Source: Bryoerythrophyllum caledonicum
Lineage: Eukaryota > Streptophyta > Bryopsida > Pottiales > Pottiaceae
Direction: 5' to 3'
Assembly: GCA_963971425.1 (NCBI GenBank)
Contig: OZ020515.1
Coordinates: forward strand, 17,190,291 to 17,254,290
DNA: 64,000 bases
Within the stretch, counting starts at the first letter, position 1. The number at the start of each line of letters is the position of its first letter. A program made the translations under genes and the position numbers. This document shows positions 1 through 10,600 of this stretch, piece by piece. The notes beneath the pieces were generated by a model that searched no databases, was not told where the DNA came from, and saw nothing but the letters and a program-made list of their open reading frames with translations.

Positions 1-687
1 AAGCCAGTGATCACAGACAAAGAACCTAGAAGTTCGGTGACGTGAACCCCCGCCACATATTCCAAGCTGAAACGAGATCCCCAAACCCTAACCCCAAAAC
101 CTAAACCCTAAACCCTACAACACAAACTCTAAAACCTGTCTCAAATCAACAACTTCGTGTCTCACAATGCAGAATCATCCGAGGACAATGGAATGCCACC
201 GTGACGGGCTTGCAGAATGCCACGTCTGGTTGCGCAGTCTCGGTGCATGCGACGTCGTGACAAGGAGACCCCCCTTCACTGCAGCCAGGAGCACCCCTTC
301 CCACCCAAAATCTACACCCTTCATGGATTTTAGGTCTCACGGGTATGGCGGAGCTACACATCAGGTGCAGTGTCTGTGTTAGGTGCCTTTCTATTCACGA
401 TGCTCTAGATTCTCCGCGCAGCACCTTCCACAGCGCCTCTGCCAAAGCCATGTCGAGGTATCATCTTAGCGTCAGTTGAAGTGTGTCTCTGCAAGGTTTA
501 CAGTGTTTGTAGCGGGTGGGATTAGTTTCTGGAAGCCATCGCAGGTGAGGGTGTCGGCTTGGTTGGGATCAGCGGTGAATTTTATTGTTTGTTCCTCGAG
601 ACTCGATGCTTGGTTACTGTTGGAAGGGTTTGGTGCTTTTGGCTGACTGTTCGGTGTCTTCATGTGCAGGTGCGGCAGTCTGTGAAG
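1..687. other. Upstream region of the universal stress protein gene
   Basis: No convincing gene is visible. The stretch carries a cluster of telomere-like motifs near its left end and is otherwise of mixed composition. Short open frames on both strands (for example 167-382) lack any recognisable domain and overlap each other antisense. Part of it must be promoter and 5' UTR of the downstream gene. The bases just before the start codon end in a pyrimidine run plus CAG at about 661-669, which could be the acceptor of a 5' UTR intron. Confidence 0.5.
78..117 (+). promoter_or_regulatory. Cluster of telobox motifs (AAACCCTA)
   Basis: Four to five copies of AACCCTA/AAACCCTA-type motifs lie within 40 bases, about 570 bases upstream of the stress protein start. 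Teloboxes are known in plant promoters and 5' leaders of growth and translation genes. The copies are imperfect and short, so this is a promoter-type cluster rather than an interstitial telomere array. Confidence 0.5.
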
Positions 688-1903
688 ATGAACGGGGAGA
701 GGTATGTGGGAGTGGCGCTGGATTACTCGCCGGGCAGCCGGTACGCGCTCAAGTGGGCCGTCGACAACTGCCTCCGCGAGAACGACCACCTCATCGTGCT
801 CGTCGTCCACAAGGAGTCCCTCGTCGAAGGCGGCCCAGCCGCTCTCTGGGACGCCTCCGGCTCTCGTAAGCATCCAATCCCATGGCTATGGGCTGGGAAA
901 TTCCGCGTGTGGGTACTCACAACGATTCTCCTGTGCAGCGTTGATCCCGCTGGCGGTCGCGGAGGAGCCTCACGCGCAGCAGAATTACCAGCTGAAGCTC
1001 GACGAGGATCTGACGAAGACTCTGCACGAGGCGGCAGCCAAGAAGGTGACTACCAGTGCGTCGACGGTGGATTTTGCTAGGGAACCTGGCTTCTTGCGTG
1101 GATCATGTGCTGAGAGGAGACGTTTTGTGTCTGTGGCGGGTGCAGATTGTGGTGGTGTTCAAGGTGTACTGGGGCGACGCCAAGGAGAAGCTGTGCAGCG
1201 CCGTCGTCGACGCGCCCCTCGACTTCCTCGTCATGGGATGCCGCGGCCTCAGCGCCCTCAAAAGGTGCCCCCCTCACTCCTACTGTTCTCCGGCATGCCT
1301 TCCACTTGTGTAGAATGCTTCCTATGGTAGAAGACCCTATTCCTGTTAGTAAGCCATATCCCGTTAGTACATCCTGTTCCCGTCAGTAGAACTTATTCCC
1401 GGTAGTGGATCCTAATCCCGGTAGTGGATCCTAATCCCGGTAGTGGATCCTAATCCCGGTAGTGGATCCTAATCCCGGTAGTGGATCCTCATCCCGGTAA
1501 TGGATCCTAATCCCGGTAGTAGATCCTCATCCCGGTAGTAGATCCTCATCCCGGTAGTAGATCCTAATCTCGGTAGTAGATCCTAGTCTCGGTAGTAGAT
1601 ACCATTCCCGTTAAACTTAGTTCCATGCAAGCATTAGCAAGCTACAATGATTTCAGTGAAGTGGGGTTGTGTTAAAATGGACCCAATGTGTACATGATGT
1701 TTTGCCTAATCTATTATGCTCATAGATTCTCTTAGGCTCTCTTGGTCCACTTAGGCATCAAAGGAACTAAGTATTGAGATTATATCCTAAGCCTCTTTGT
1801 TGTTGTGTCTTTTGGCAGGACTTTCATGGGGAGTGTAAGCAACTATGTGACCAACAATGTTCCTTGCCCTGTGACCATCGTGAAGTTGCCATCTGGTACC
1901 TAG
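688..1903 (+). CDS. Universal stress protein A-like protein (plant USP, ATP-binding type)
   Basis: Four exons: 688-865, 939-1045, 1146-1264 and 1819-1903, all with GT-AG introns and closing phase, giving 162 residues, the usual length for single-domain plant USPs. The start is the ATG giving MNGERYVGVALDYS, where the first beta strand of the fold begins. The nucleotide-binding signature G-x2-G-x9-G-S is present, starting at the MGCRG motif and ending at FMGSVS across the exon 3/4 junction, so ATP binding is expected. The last strand reads CPVTIVK as in the family. USPs are small cytosolic dimers linked to stress and redox responses; the exact role of this member is unknown. Intron 3 is much longer than the others (554 bases) and holds a 19-bp minisatellite. 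Confidence 0.93.
1389..1603 (+). repeat. 19-bp minisatellite inside intron 3 of the stress protein gene
   Basis: About eleven head-to-tail copies of a 19-base unit (tcccggtagtggatcctaa). The left copies are almost identical. The right copies drift from gtggatcc to gtagatcc, and from cccgg to ctcgg at the end. Degenerate copies extend left to about 1335 and right to about 1615. The internal gradient is typical of a replication-slippage array. Confidence 0.9.
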
Positions 1904-2064
1904 AATGGCTACACTTGGTTGTAGTCCTCATGTTAATTTTCAATAAAGTATCTATTTGGGGTCATAAGGTATAACCTCCCATGATTGCTACCTTTCTACT
2001 ACTATCACTCTATATTTGGTCCCATTTCCACGTCATGTCCACTCCATTTCTATCCATTCATTCT

Positions 2065-2278
2065 TTGTCAGCTCCAAATTAAGGCTTACTATTTCTCCTT
2101 AACTTTAGGTAGGTGCTAATGGAAGGTACCTAGTGGCAAAAATAGGTTAAACATGGCTGGCCACTTTGAAAATTCATAATTAAATCAAATCTCATGAGAA
2201 AAATATGAAATCACTTGGGTTGAGATTGTAATTCTATTGGCTGTCATTGAAAAATAATTGTAATATTGTTTGGGTTCT
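2065..2278 (+). repeat. Dispersed repeat family R3, copy 1
   Basis: Closely resembles 7225-7412 in the same orientation. Shared blocks include tatgaaatcacttgggtt and cactttgaaaattcata, with scattered substitutions and small indels. No coding capacity and no clear terminal repeats. Two copies only in this window, so it is unclassified. Confidence 0.6.
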
Positions 2279-2489
2279 CCTTATATTTACATTGCTTAAA
2301 CTGTTCATCATCGGGGTACACTTTATATTGTTACTATGGGCATTTCTTTGTGCTCTTCATTATATCTTATATGTGGATATCATAGAACAATATTTTTGTT
2401 TCTCAACTTCAAGTACAAATGAGTTCAATGAATGAGGTACTACCTATAGGCATGATTGAAATGCAAGTGTAATTAAAGTGTATGTTCAA

Positions 2490-3040
2490 ACCTTAACTTC
2501 TAAGTCTCTTTGACAATTTTACACCAAAAACACTTCAAAACTATTATTTCTAGTGCAATTATCAAGGAAGGAAATCAAAACTTTTATTTCAAGTTGCAAC
2601 CGTAGAATTCAAGTAACATACTAACAAAATTTCATCAACTTTGACCACAATTATTGAAGGTTCATTTTCTTCCTTTTGTTGAGTGGATGAGCGGACTTTG
2701 ACTTCACTTGGTGTCAAATTTTTGGACTATACAAGATCTAAACTTACTACCATGATGTTAAGCATGATATTAGTTCCTTGTACACCAATTTTTAGAGGTA
2801 GGTATGGCATGTAGCATATTAAAAAAACCATGCTAGAAGTAGAGGTTCAAAATTTATCAATTCACGTTTTGTTTAATTGTGAACTTGATATGATTTAGAA
2901 CGAGAATCCAAACCGTCAATAACAAGGTTCCCACCACAATTTCTTAGTAAAAAAATTAAAAGTAAAAAATATGAAGATCTTTTAGTTTCATGTGAAAAAA
3001 CAAAAGTTTTTTTGGTACTTGGCCCAACAATGTGTGAAAA
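2490..3040 (+). repeat. Dispersed repeat family R2, 5' half
   Basis: Aligns with 26575-27170 in the same orientation, and with 16515-16890 and 56275-56580 in the opposite one. Conserved landmarks are the block around atcaaaaacacttcaaaa, a block around ggactttgacttcac, and aatttttagaggtag. It is AT-rich, non-coding and diverged, so it looks like an old transposable element or non-autonomous derivative. Confidence 0.6.
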
Positions 3041-3331
3041 TGTTCATGTTGTGACAGATGCTTTTGAAAAGCTGACGTTACTGTTCTCGTCCTAATATGC
3101 ACAGAATATTTCCAAAAAGGATTCAGCTTACTCCCGCATCCTAAACTACGACGTCATGATGTTGGTGTCTAATACACAGGCTCAAAAGGAAGACCACCGA
3201 TCAAGGATTGGGATACAAATCCTCCACCTCTTCAAGTGTCAATGAGGCCTCCCTCTGGGCAACCAAAACTGTGTCGATGCTGGAAAGGTCAACTGCAAAA
3301 AATGCCTCCATGAAGAGTGTACCTGGTGCCT

Positions 3332-5206
3332 TCACGAAAATTGCTGGTTATAGAAGTTTTTCAACGCTTTAACTGTCCACTCTCCGGTGTAGGCCACTGG
3401 CTTAGACTTGGCTTCCGCTCGGAGAGGATAGATGAGGACCTTGGGGACTGATCGAACTCCTTGCTCCTTACAAAATTCTCTTTGGCTTTTGCAGTCAACT
3501 GCACCAACCTGAAACAATGAAGTCTATTAGCATGCATAGATCCAAGCATAGTGAGGAGGTTAGACAACCGACTCATCATTCTGAAGAGACGAAAATAAAT
3601 CTCCTTCGTAGACGAAGCCATAGATGAAATCAACATCGAATCAACTTCATGAGCATGGACAATACGGATAATCTCACCTTGATAACCCCCTTCATTTCCT
3701 TGGCGAAAGATGCAAGGACCTTCAGTCGGTCACCAATTCCAGGTTTGTCTGACAGATAGAATAAGACAGCCCAGGAGGCTTTCCTTGTCCCTAACACCTG
3801 CGTTTTGTATTGACTGGGGCTTAGTTTCTCCACCTCTTTGGGCCAATCCAGAGTCGTCTTTTTGGCGTTATTTTCTGGCTCTTTAGCCTGTCCAAATCCG
3901 TCACCGAAGGAGCTAAAAAGATTATTAAAAATCCCACCTCCAAAGTCTCCAAAACTAAAGCTGTCCTCGTTCATGAACGAGTTGTACATGTTGCTGGCCC
4001 AGCTTGGCTGCTCTCTGGACTCCTTTTTGGCGCTCTGCTTTTGCCTCGCCTGGCGCTGCGACTGAGAATTGCTGAAAAACTGTGAAAATCCTTGGTTTGC
4101 ACCGCCTCCAGGACCGCCGAAAGTGAAGGTGAATGTTCGACCCCCTGGCCCGCCCGCTTGGGAAAAAGGACTGCTGCTCTCATATTGACGATCCGAATAC
4201 TGCCCTCCGAAATCTTGAAATCCTCCAAATCCTTGACCCTTCTCATCACCGGTTAGATCGTACAGCTTTCTCTTCTCTGCGTCGGAAAGTATTTCATATG
4301 CTGCACCACAAGCCAATTCAGATGTGCGAAAATACAGATGAGAAATATCATTCCTCATTACCCTCCAACAAATCGCATACCATCATGCCTTCGTAAGCTC
4401 AAGATTAAAAACAATGAAAAAAATTCAATACTAATTGATTTCCAGATGAAAGATCTAACAATATGCGAGGGAATAAAGTGGACAAAATCCTAAACCCTAA
4501 ACCACACGATAAATAAAGGCAAGGCGCCATACCGTGACTAATCTCTTCAAACTTTGCTTGAGCGTTTTTAGCTTTGTTTTTATCCGGATGATACTTCAAT
4601 GATTGTCTGTTTCAACAAGACGCAAGAGTGAATATCGGAATACTTAGCAGCATGCTAATGAATCTGAGATTCTGGTATCACACATTGATATTACATGAAA
4701 ACAACCATCTGAAACTATTTGTCATCTATGTTTTACTCAACAACACACAAGAAAATTATCATCAAAGGGCAGAATCTCCACGATAAGGAACCAGCGCAAG
4801 TCCATCGGGAGGCTTAGAAGTGCTTACTTATGAAATGCTTTCTTGATATCTCGTACACTGGCATTTTTGTCTACTCCTAAGACCTGAAATCCGAACACCA
4901 AAACACACACATGAAGTTCACAAATTTAGAAAAAAATCGCCAGCAAAAAAATTCACAACGCTAAGGCAATGTCGAGAGCCCTGGCAAGCTTGCACGGCAA
5001 CTAAAAGAGCACTGATAAGACTAGACAACATTGCAGAGACAAACATTCAGCTACATATACGCAAGAATCAACAAGGCTCAGAGTTTCCAGAGACTGAAAG
5101 GATTGCTCACCTTGTAGAGATCCTTCGCATCCACCACCGCCACAACGAGCAGCAGGAAAGACACGACGATGAAGCAACGAAGGCTCAACTGTGACCTACT
5201 TGCCAT
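3332..5206 (-). CDS. ER-type J-domain co-chaperone with thioredoxin-like C-terminal domain
   Basis: Five exons on the minus strand: 5206-5111, 4883-4828, 4606-4533, 4300-3678 and 3508-3332, giving 341 residues with phase closing at each junction. Residues 1-27 form a hydrophobic signal peptide (FIVVSFLLLVVAVVDA), so entry into the secretory pathway is expected. The J domain covers about residues 28-93 and has the HPD motif at 57-59 that stimulates Hsp70 ATPase. A Gly/Phe/Ser/Gln-rich linker follows (about 95-200). The last 100 residues resemble a thioredoxin fold (WAVLFYLS, then VGAVDCKSQREFC, then VPKVLIYP) without a CxxC pair at the active-site position. The layout recalls DNAJC16-like proteins; the likely partner is BiP. 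The stop directly follows NQQFS, which is earlier than I would expect, and a weak GT donor overlaps it, so the true C-terminus may be longer. Confidence 0.85.
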
Positions 5207-5795
5207 AGCGAGCGAAGACCTACAAGCCTATAACCCTAATGTACGAGCCGGTCCTTCCAATCCTCCACGGCAATCACTCAAGGCGACCCAAATTGCGTCA
5301 ACGGAAAAAACAACGGACGGCGCAAAAAGATGAACCTCAAAACGATCACCTCAATGACGTCAATTCAACGTAGAAAACTCCAATCCCCCGGCGATCAATC
5401 CAAAAACCATAGGCTAAACAAACAGCTTATTGTCTTCCAAAAGCACTCCCTCGACCATAACTCTAGCAATACGGCGCCATATCGGATGCGGAGACTACCA
5501 AAACGACCACACGGCGGCGGCGGAGACGAAGCACGAGAAATGGAACGCAGCGTCCGAGTCTGTGAGCCGCAGAGCTCGATTCAAGCGCAGGCACGCAGTT
5601 CGGCGTCGCGGGCTCTCCACTGCGCTCAATTTCTACAGCCCGATTCGTAGATTCGTCCGGCGCTCCCTCTACGTAAACTCTAATTTCTTGCCTTCTATGA
5701 GGGACTTAGATTTTGGGACGACGGATGAGAAAAGTGGATGAAAGCTGTGAAGATGGAAGCGCTACGCGACAGATGGCGGGCGTGTGCTCGTCGGT

Positions 5796-5859
5796 TGACG
5801 TCAGGTTTGTGAGAGGGGGACGAATGGGGTTGTGCCACGTGGCAGAGGAGTCTCATTGG
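5796..5859. promoter_or_regulatory. CRE-type, G-box and CCAAT motifs upstream of the ER J-domain gene
   Basis: A perfect TGACGTCA palindrome lies at 5796-5803, a 10-base palindromic G-box GCCACGTGGC at 5834-5843, and ATTGG (reverse CCAAT) at 5855-5859. They sit 590-650 bases before the J-domain start codon. bZIP factors of the unfolded protein response bind CRE/G-box cores, and CCAAT plus CCACG form ER stress elements. Here CCAAT and CCACG are 12 bases apart, not the 9 of the canonical ERSE. Regulation by ER stress is therefore an inference. Confidence 0.4.
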
Positions 5860-6710
5860 CAGGCAAGCGTTGCTTCGTTGCTTCGGTGTTGACAATCTAA
5901 TAAAAAAGTGAAAGTGGAAAACGTGGAAAAAGGAAAAGGTGAAAAGGAGCCTAAAAGTGGAAGTGGCATCTTTGATGACATTTCAAGGATGGTAATTAAT
6001 GTGGTTGACTTTTTTCATCCAGTTCTTTGAGTGTGTGAGTAATAGATGATGATGACACTTGCTTCATTGAGGCAGCCATGTTTTATCTGGAGAAGAAAAT
6101 CTTTTTGTGACATGGATCTCAATGTAGTGTGTTCTAGAAACCTCTAGCTTATGCTTTTAATCTGAATTTGAGACATTTGAATGATGTTTTTTGTATTTAA
6201 AGAAAGGAAGCTTGTGGAGTGTAGCTTCCATTCCAATGAAAAATATATAAAATTGAACAAGTTATTGTGATTTGAACTCTGAACCTACATTCGTGGTTGA
6301 TTGATTTACTAATTTTAGCTGGACACGGAAGTTTCGTCTACACCTTGAGTTCTTGGCACTATCATGTACACCTCTAGTGACATTTTCAGAATTTATAAGC
6401 ATTCTTTGTATTTGATGTGAATTTCTTCAATTTTTCTTCAATAAATAACAATAGCTACAAAGTTTCACCAAAAACTCTGAAAATTTTGTGACATAAGCAA
6501 GACATAAGATCTCATACATGAAAATTAAAAACAATAAAATTCCACAGATATTTAATGAAAAAATAAAGCACACAATAGAATTGAAATTGGGATTGATGCC
6601 ACAATCATAAAGTATGTCCTTTAGGGGTTACAAGAAATCAAATGATTTCTTTTCAATCTAGTAAAGACATTGAAAGATATTTCCAAAAGATGATCAATTC
6701 TTATCTATAT

Positions 6711-6775
6711 TAGAAAACATCCTTTTACTTCTCAGGTAAAATAGAAAACATGCTTTTACTTCTCAGGTAAAATAA
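6711..6775 (+). repeat. Tandem duplication, about 32 bp x 2
   Basis: A segment around cttttacttctcaggtaaaa, preceded by tagaaaacat, occurs twice in a row with one or two substitutions. It is non-coding and probably arose by slippage. Confidence 0.7.
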
Positions 6776-7224
6776 AAAGTATTAGAGGAGAGGTATAAAA
6801 CATCCAAAAGTGAAAGGACTAAGCCTGACCACTTAAAACCAAATAGCATTCAAACCTCTTGATTTCAAATAGAATTGGAAACCCAAAAATATTTTGTTTT
6901 TTTTGTCTTAAAGTGATTCATCGATCAGAGGCTTACTTTTTTGAAATTAAAAAAAATGAAGACTATTAAAGGATGTTGTCCTTGAGTTGAAAATATCAAC
7001 TAATATCAACTCATAAGCATACAATTTTTTTAATCTTTTTTCCTTTTCACAACTATTCAACACACTCCTAACCAATCAAGAGTATTCTATTAGCAAGGGT
7101 TACTAGGGGTAACCATACATTTGAATGCACTTTAGAATGTACGGTAACCCCTAGGAACCAACCAAAACTCATAACCAACACCTAATAAATTGGGGTATAT
7201 CCAACCCACTTCATCCCATTACCA

Positions 7225-7412
7225 CCAAATCAGCTCCAAATGGAGGTTTGCTATTAATTAGGACTCCTTACTTTGATCGGCACAGGGTACCTATTAATGG
7301 CCACCAGCTAAACATGGCAGCACACTTTGAAAATTCATAACTAATTCACATTTCATCAGAAAAATATGAAATCACTTGGGTTAAGATTGAAATTCTATGG
7401 GCAATACTTGAA
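7225..7412 (+). repeat. Dispersed repeat family R3, copy 2
   Basis: Same-orientation match to 2065-2278, strongest from aaacatggc through tatgaaatcacttgggtt. It lies 260 bases downstream of the TBC gene stop and may be part of its 3' flank. Confidence 0.6.
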
Positions 7413-7671
7413 AATTTTATTATTATTATTATTTGTTGTAAGGGGGGTTTACCTTAATTGTTGGACACTGCGAAGGAGCCTAAACAGACCAATTCTCTCA
7501 ACAACTATACAAAAGAAGATAGTTCCCCTTTCATTATGCTCAAAACAAGCCGGAAAGTGTATTTACAGAACAAGAACAGTTTTATCCCAGCGACTCCGAA
7601 TTTCTACATGTCACTCTGTTTTAAATGAAGCTTCTATACAAACGATCAATTCACAAAGCTGAGAGAGAGAC

Positions 7672-10600
7672 TTACAATGATACAGGAAAGCCTGAGTCTG
7701 CTTCCACAGACAGGGACGGTGGAGTTCCGGGAGGGATGCACGCTGCTCCTCTCTCCCCAGCAAACAGGCACAGCGCCTCTGTGTCGCGCAGCGTGGACTC
7801 CAAATCGATGTGCCCACTCAACTCGTTGATGAACTTGAGCAAGGTGTCGAACTCCATCTGCTCGTCCATGATCTTCCGCCGGTGGCGCTTCAAGATTGCC
7901 ACCGACATGTAGAGGTGAAAGTGGTCGGACAGGTAGTGGCTCCACAGCACTTCCCAGAGCCTGAGTACGTTGTTGTAGTCAAACTCCCTACAACCCAAAC
8001 GATTCTGTTAATCCTACCGACCAGAAAACATCTTATGTCATCAGAGAAAGGATATCCATATGATTCATGTCAACCCTCAAAGGATGAGCCAGTTGGATAA
8101 GGATTATGCTCACCTTTTGAAGCAGATCAACATCCACCGGAAGCAGAAGAAGTAGTTCAAGCATTCGTTCTGCTTGAAGTAGTCGTGCAGCGGGTTGTCC
8201 AGCAGCTGCACTAGCTGAAACAACATCTCCGGGAATGTAAGTATCACCAAACTATGCTTGAGAAGGAGCAGGAAAACGAACGATTATACAATTAGAACCT
8301 ACAGAGCATTAGTGCAAAGTAGACCTTGGATAAAGCGAGAAGCTGCGCGTGCATGCCGTTTTGATCCCGATGGAAATTCGGAGCCATTCTCTCCATAAGA
8401 GCAGCAAAGCACCAGAAAGCCTCAGACGCGTCTTGCATCACATATAGAATCGGCGACAGCAGGTCACTCATGCCCTGTGCATGATGGTTATGAATGAGGA
8501 TTTCACTTGAAGGATCATTTAAGAAACTGTTAGCACCCAACTGGTCTTCAAATGGTCTCAGATGTCAAGATGGCAGAGCTAAAAAACAGGTTTTCCTTCA
8601 TCAAAGATAACTGCTCACCTGGCAATATCCCAAGTCGAAATTGTAAAACGAGTATGTCACGAGAATGTCACGTAGAAGGCCCACATTTGGGTTGTCATCG
8701 CCCTCATAAAATGGAAGTGTTCGATCGGTTCTAACCTGTACAATTTCTAGAATTAGACGGGGTACCAGAGAGCTAATTGTGTGCTTTCAACGCTTTCATA
8801 GGAGCAATGCACCACATTGAACACGTCCGGATGCAAACACGACATAGTTATGAACAGACATACCACATCCTTCTCAACCCGGTGTTTTCTTTCCCGATAC
8901 TTGGCAAATCGCTTGGCTTGATCCTTGGATACGCTCTACAAATCGAAGTAGAGCAAAATTAGACATAAGGTTTGAAAGGAACATGTGAAAGGAAGAAAAG
9001 CATCTCTAAGGGTGGTTAGAATTCTTGTTTCAGGTCACTAACGGATCCTTCTCACATCTCTAACCACTGCAACTATTACTCAGCAAACCGAAGCCTAGAA
9101 TTTGTAAACATCAAGTAGGCCCTACACGAGAAACATATCATCGTATTAAAGCACAATGGCTGACCTTCCACTGTGACCGGAGAACTATGTACTCCTCACG
9201 TTTGGATGACACCGATGCTTTTCGCTCTGCATATGTGGAATCGAATTCGTAACGACCCAATAAGAATTTCCACAGCTGCAGAAACATGACAAAGATAGGT
9301 GAGAGAAGAGGTCAGGATGCACCGTCACTAGACAGAAGTTACAAATATACATCAATTGTGACAAGATTGGTGCAGCGAGCAGATGTGCATAAGGTAATAG
9401 TCATCAATAAAAATGACGTCGTCATAGATGCGAATAACCATCTTATTTACACATAAAATATTGCTAAGAAGATCTCGAATCTTACATAATCTACAGATGT
9501 GTCAAGTCCTGACTATCAAATGTAATCTTAGCATGGTTAGGATGATACCTCGGGACGCAGATTAGGTTCAACTCCACCATGAAAGACTCGCTTCTTGAGA
9601 GCTTTGGGATCTACTACCCGGCCTTCATTATCCAAAAAGGTTACCCACTGCACCTCGGCATGACAAAACCAGTGGCAAGATCAATAAGCCAATACTTGGG
9701 CATATACGATATTCTGTACCAGTTTCTATCTAGTGGAAAAAATAGAGCCCCTAATTTTACGTTTATAATACCCATGACTCTAATGATTAAAAGGCAACTA
9801 TCCATAATTATAACTTTCTGAGACTTCACCAAATTTAGCAGTGGAACAAACCTCTTCATGACCAAGTGGTGGTGGCCGCGCTCGTCCCCACACCAAAGCT
9901 GGAGAGTCATTCTGTAGTCGGTTGAAGTTAGATATCTAACAAGCGGAATGTTTTACACCTGAAAAATCTAATGGATGAAAGAGCAGTTGTTCCAACAGAC
10001 GATTCATAAATAAAAATTCAATACCTGAGTGCCATCAACAAGCTCAAAGCCGTCTTCATCACTATCTGCCTCTTTCTCATCGGTTGTATTCTTTTGGTTA
10101 GACTCCTCTTTCTCCTCCATTTCTCTCTCTTTCTCTTGATTCTGTTCAAAGAACACGACGCTTCTGTTAAACACATGTACTTGGCAGGCACAACAGTGGC
10201 ATGAGCATGTAAACGAAGTTACAATGACTACAAAGTTGAGCCTCTTAAAGAGGTTTAAAAAAAGATTCTGCATTGCCAAAGTGTGAAACCCGCTATCAAC
10301 CTCGACAGAAGATGCTTCTTTGCCACCAAGAGCAGAACTTGGAACTTGAGCATCACTTGGCAGTGCTCCTGTACTTCTTGAAACAACACTTCCATCATGT
10401 AACCTGTCACGTGAACCAACAAGAAGTCTCTTAACAAGTCTGCAAAAGAAAAGTAAATCGAGGATTCCTGATGCTAAAAAAGAGAATTGTGGACGAGAAC
10501 TTATTTTGAAACAGTAAGAGATACAACAGGGCAGCTCATCCGCGAGGACCTTGCACTTGAGACGATTAACATCATAGTGAATGGGCTAATAATCAAACCT

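Larger units (their letters stand above)
1904..3331. other. Intergenic AT-rich DNA with two dispersed repeats
   Basis: This is the space between the stress protein and the convergent J-domain gene. It contains the stress protein 3' UTR, a repeat shared with 7225-7412, and the 5' half of a repeat family also found at 16.5, 26.6 and 56.3 kb. At about 3216-3305 the minus strand has a short open stretch (VDLSSIDTVLVAQRE...) that could be a lost or alternative last exon of the J-domain gene. No other coding signal is seen. Confidence 0.5.
5207..7671. other. Promoter of the J-domain gene and AT-rich intergenic DNA
   Basis: The first 600 bases upstream of the J-domain gene are mixed in composition and carry CRE-like and G-box palindromes. 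The rest is AT-rich with a 32-bp tandem duplication at about 6711-6775 and repeat R3 at 7225-7412. The 3' UTR of the TBC gene should lie in the last 200-300 bases. Open frames at 5330-5741 overlap in different frames, have no domain, and are probably leader or promoter sequence. Confidence 0.45.

Noticed and set aside
167-382. 71-residue frame near the left end
   Set aside because: Overlapped by an equally long antisense frame, no domain and no support for a gene.
5330-5741. Two overlapping frames upstream of the J-domain gene
   Set aside because: Different frames of the same leader/promoter DNA, no domain.
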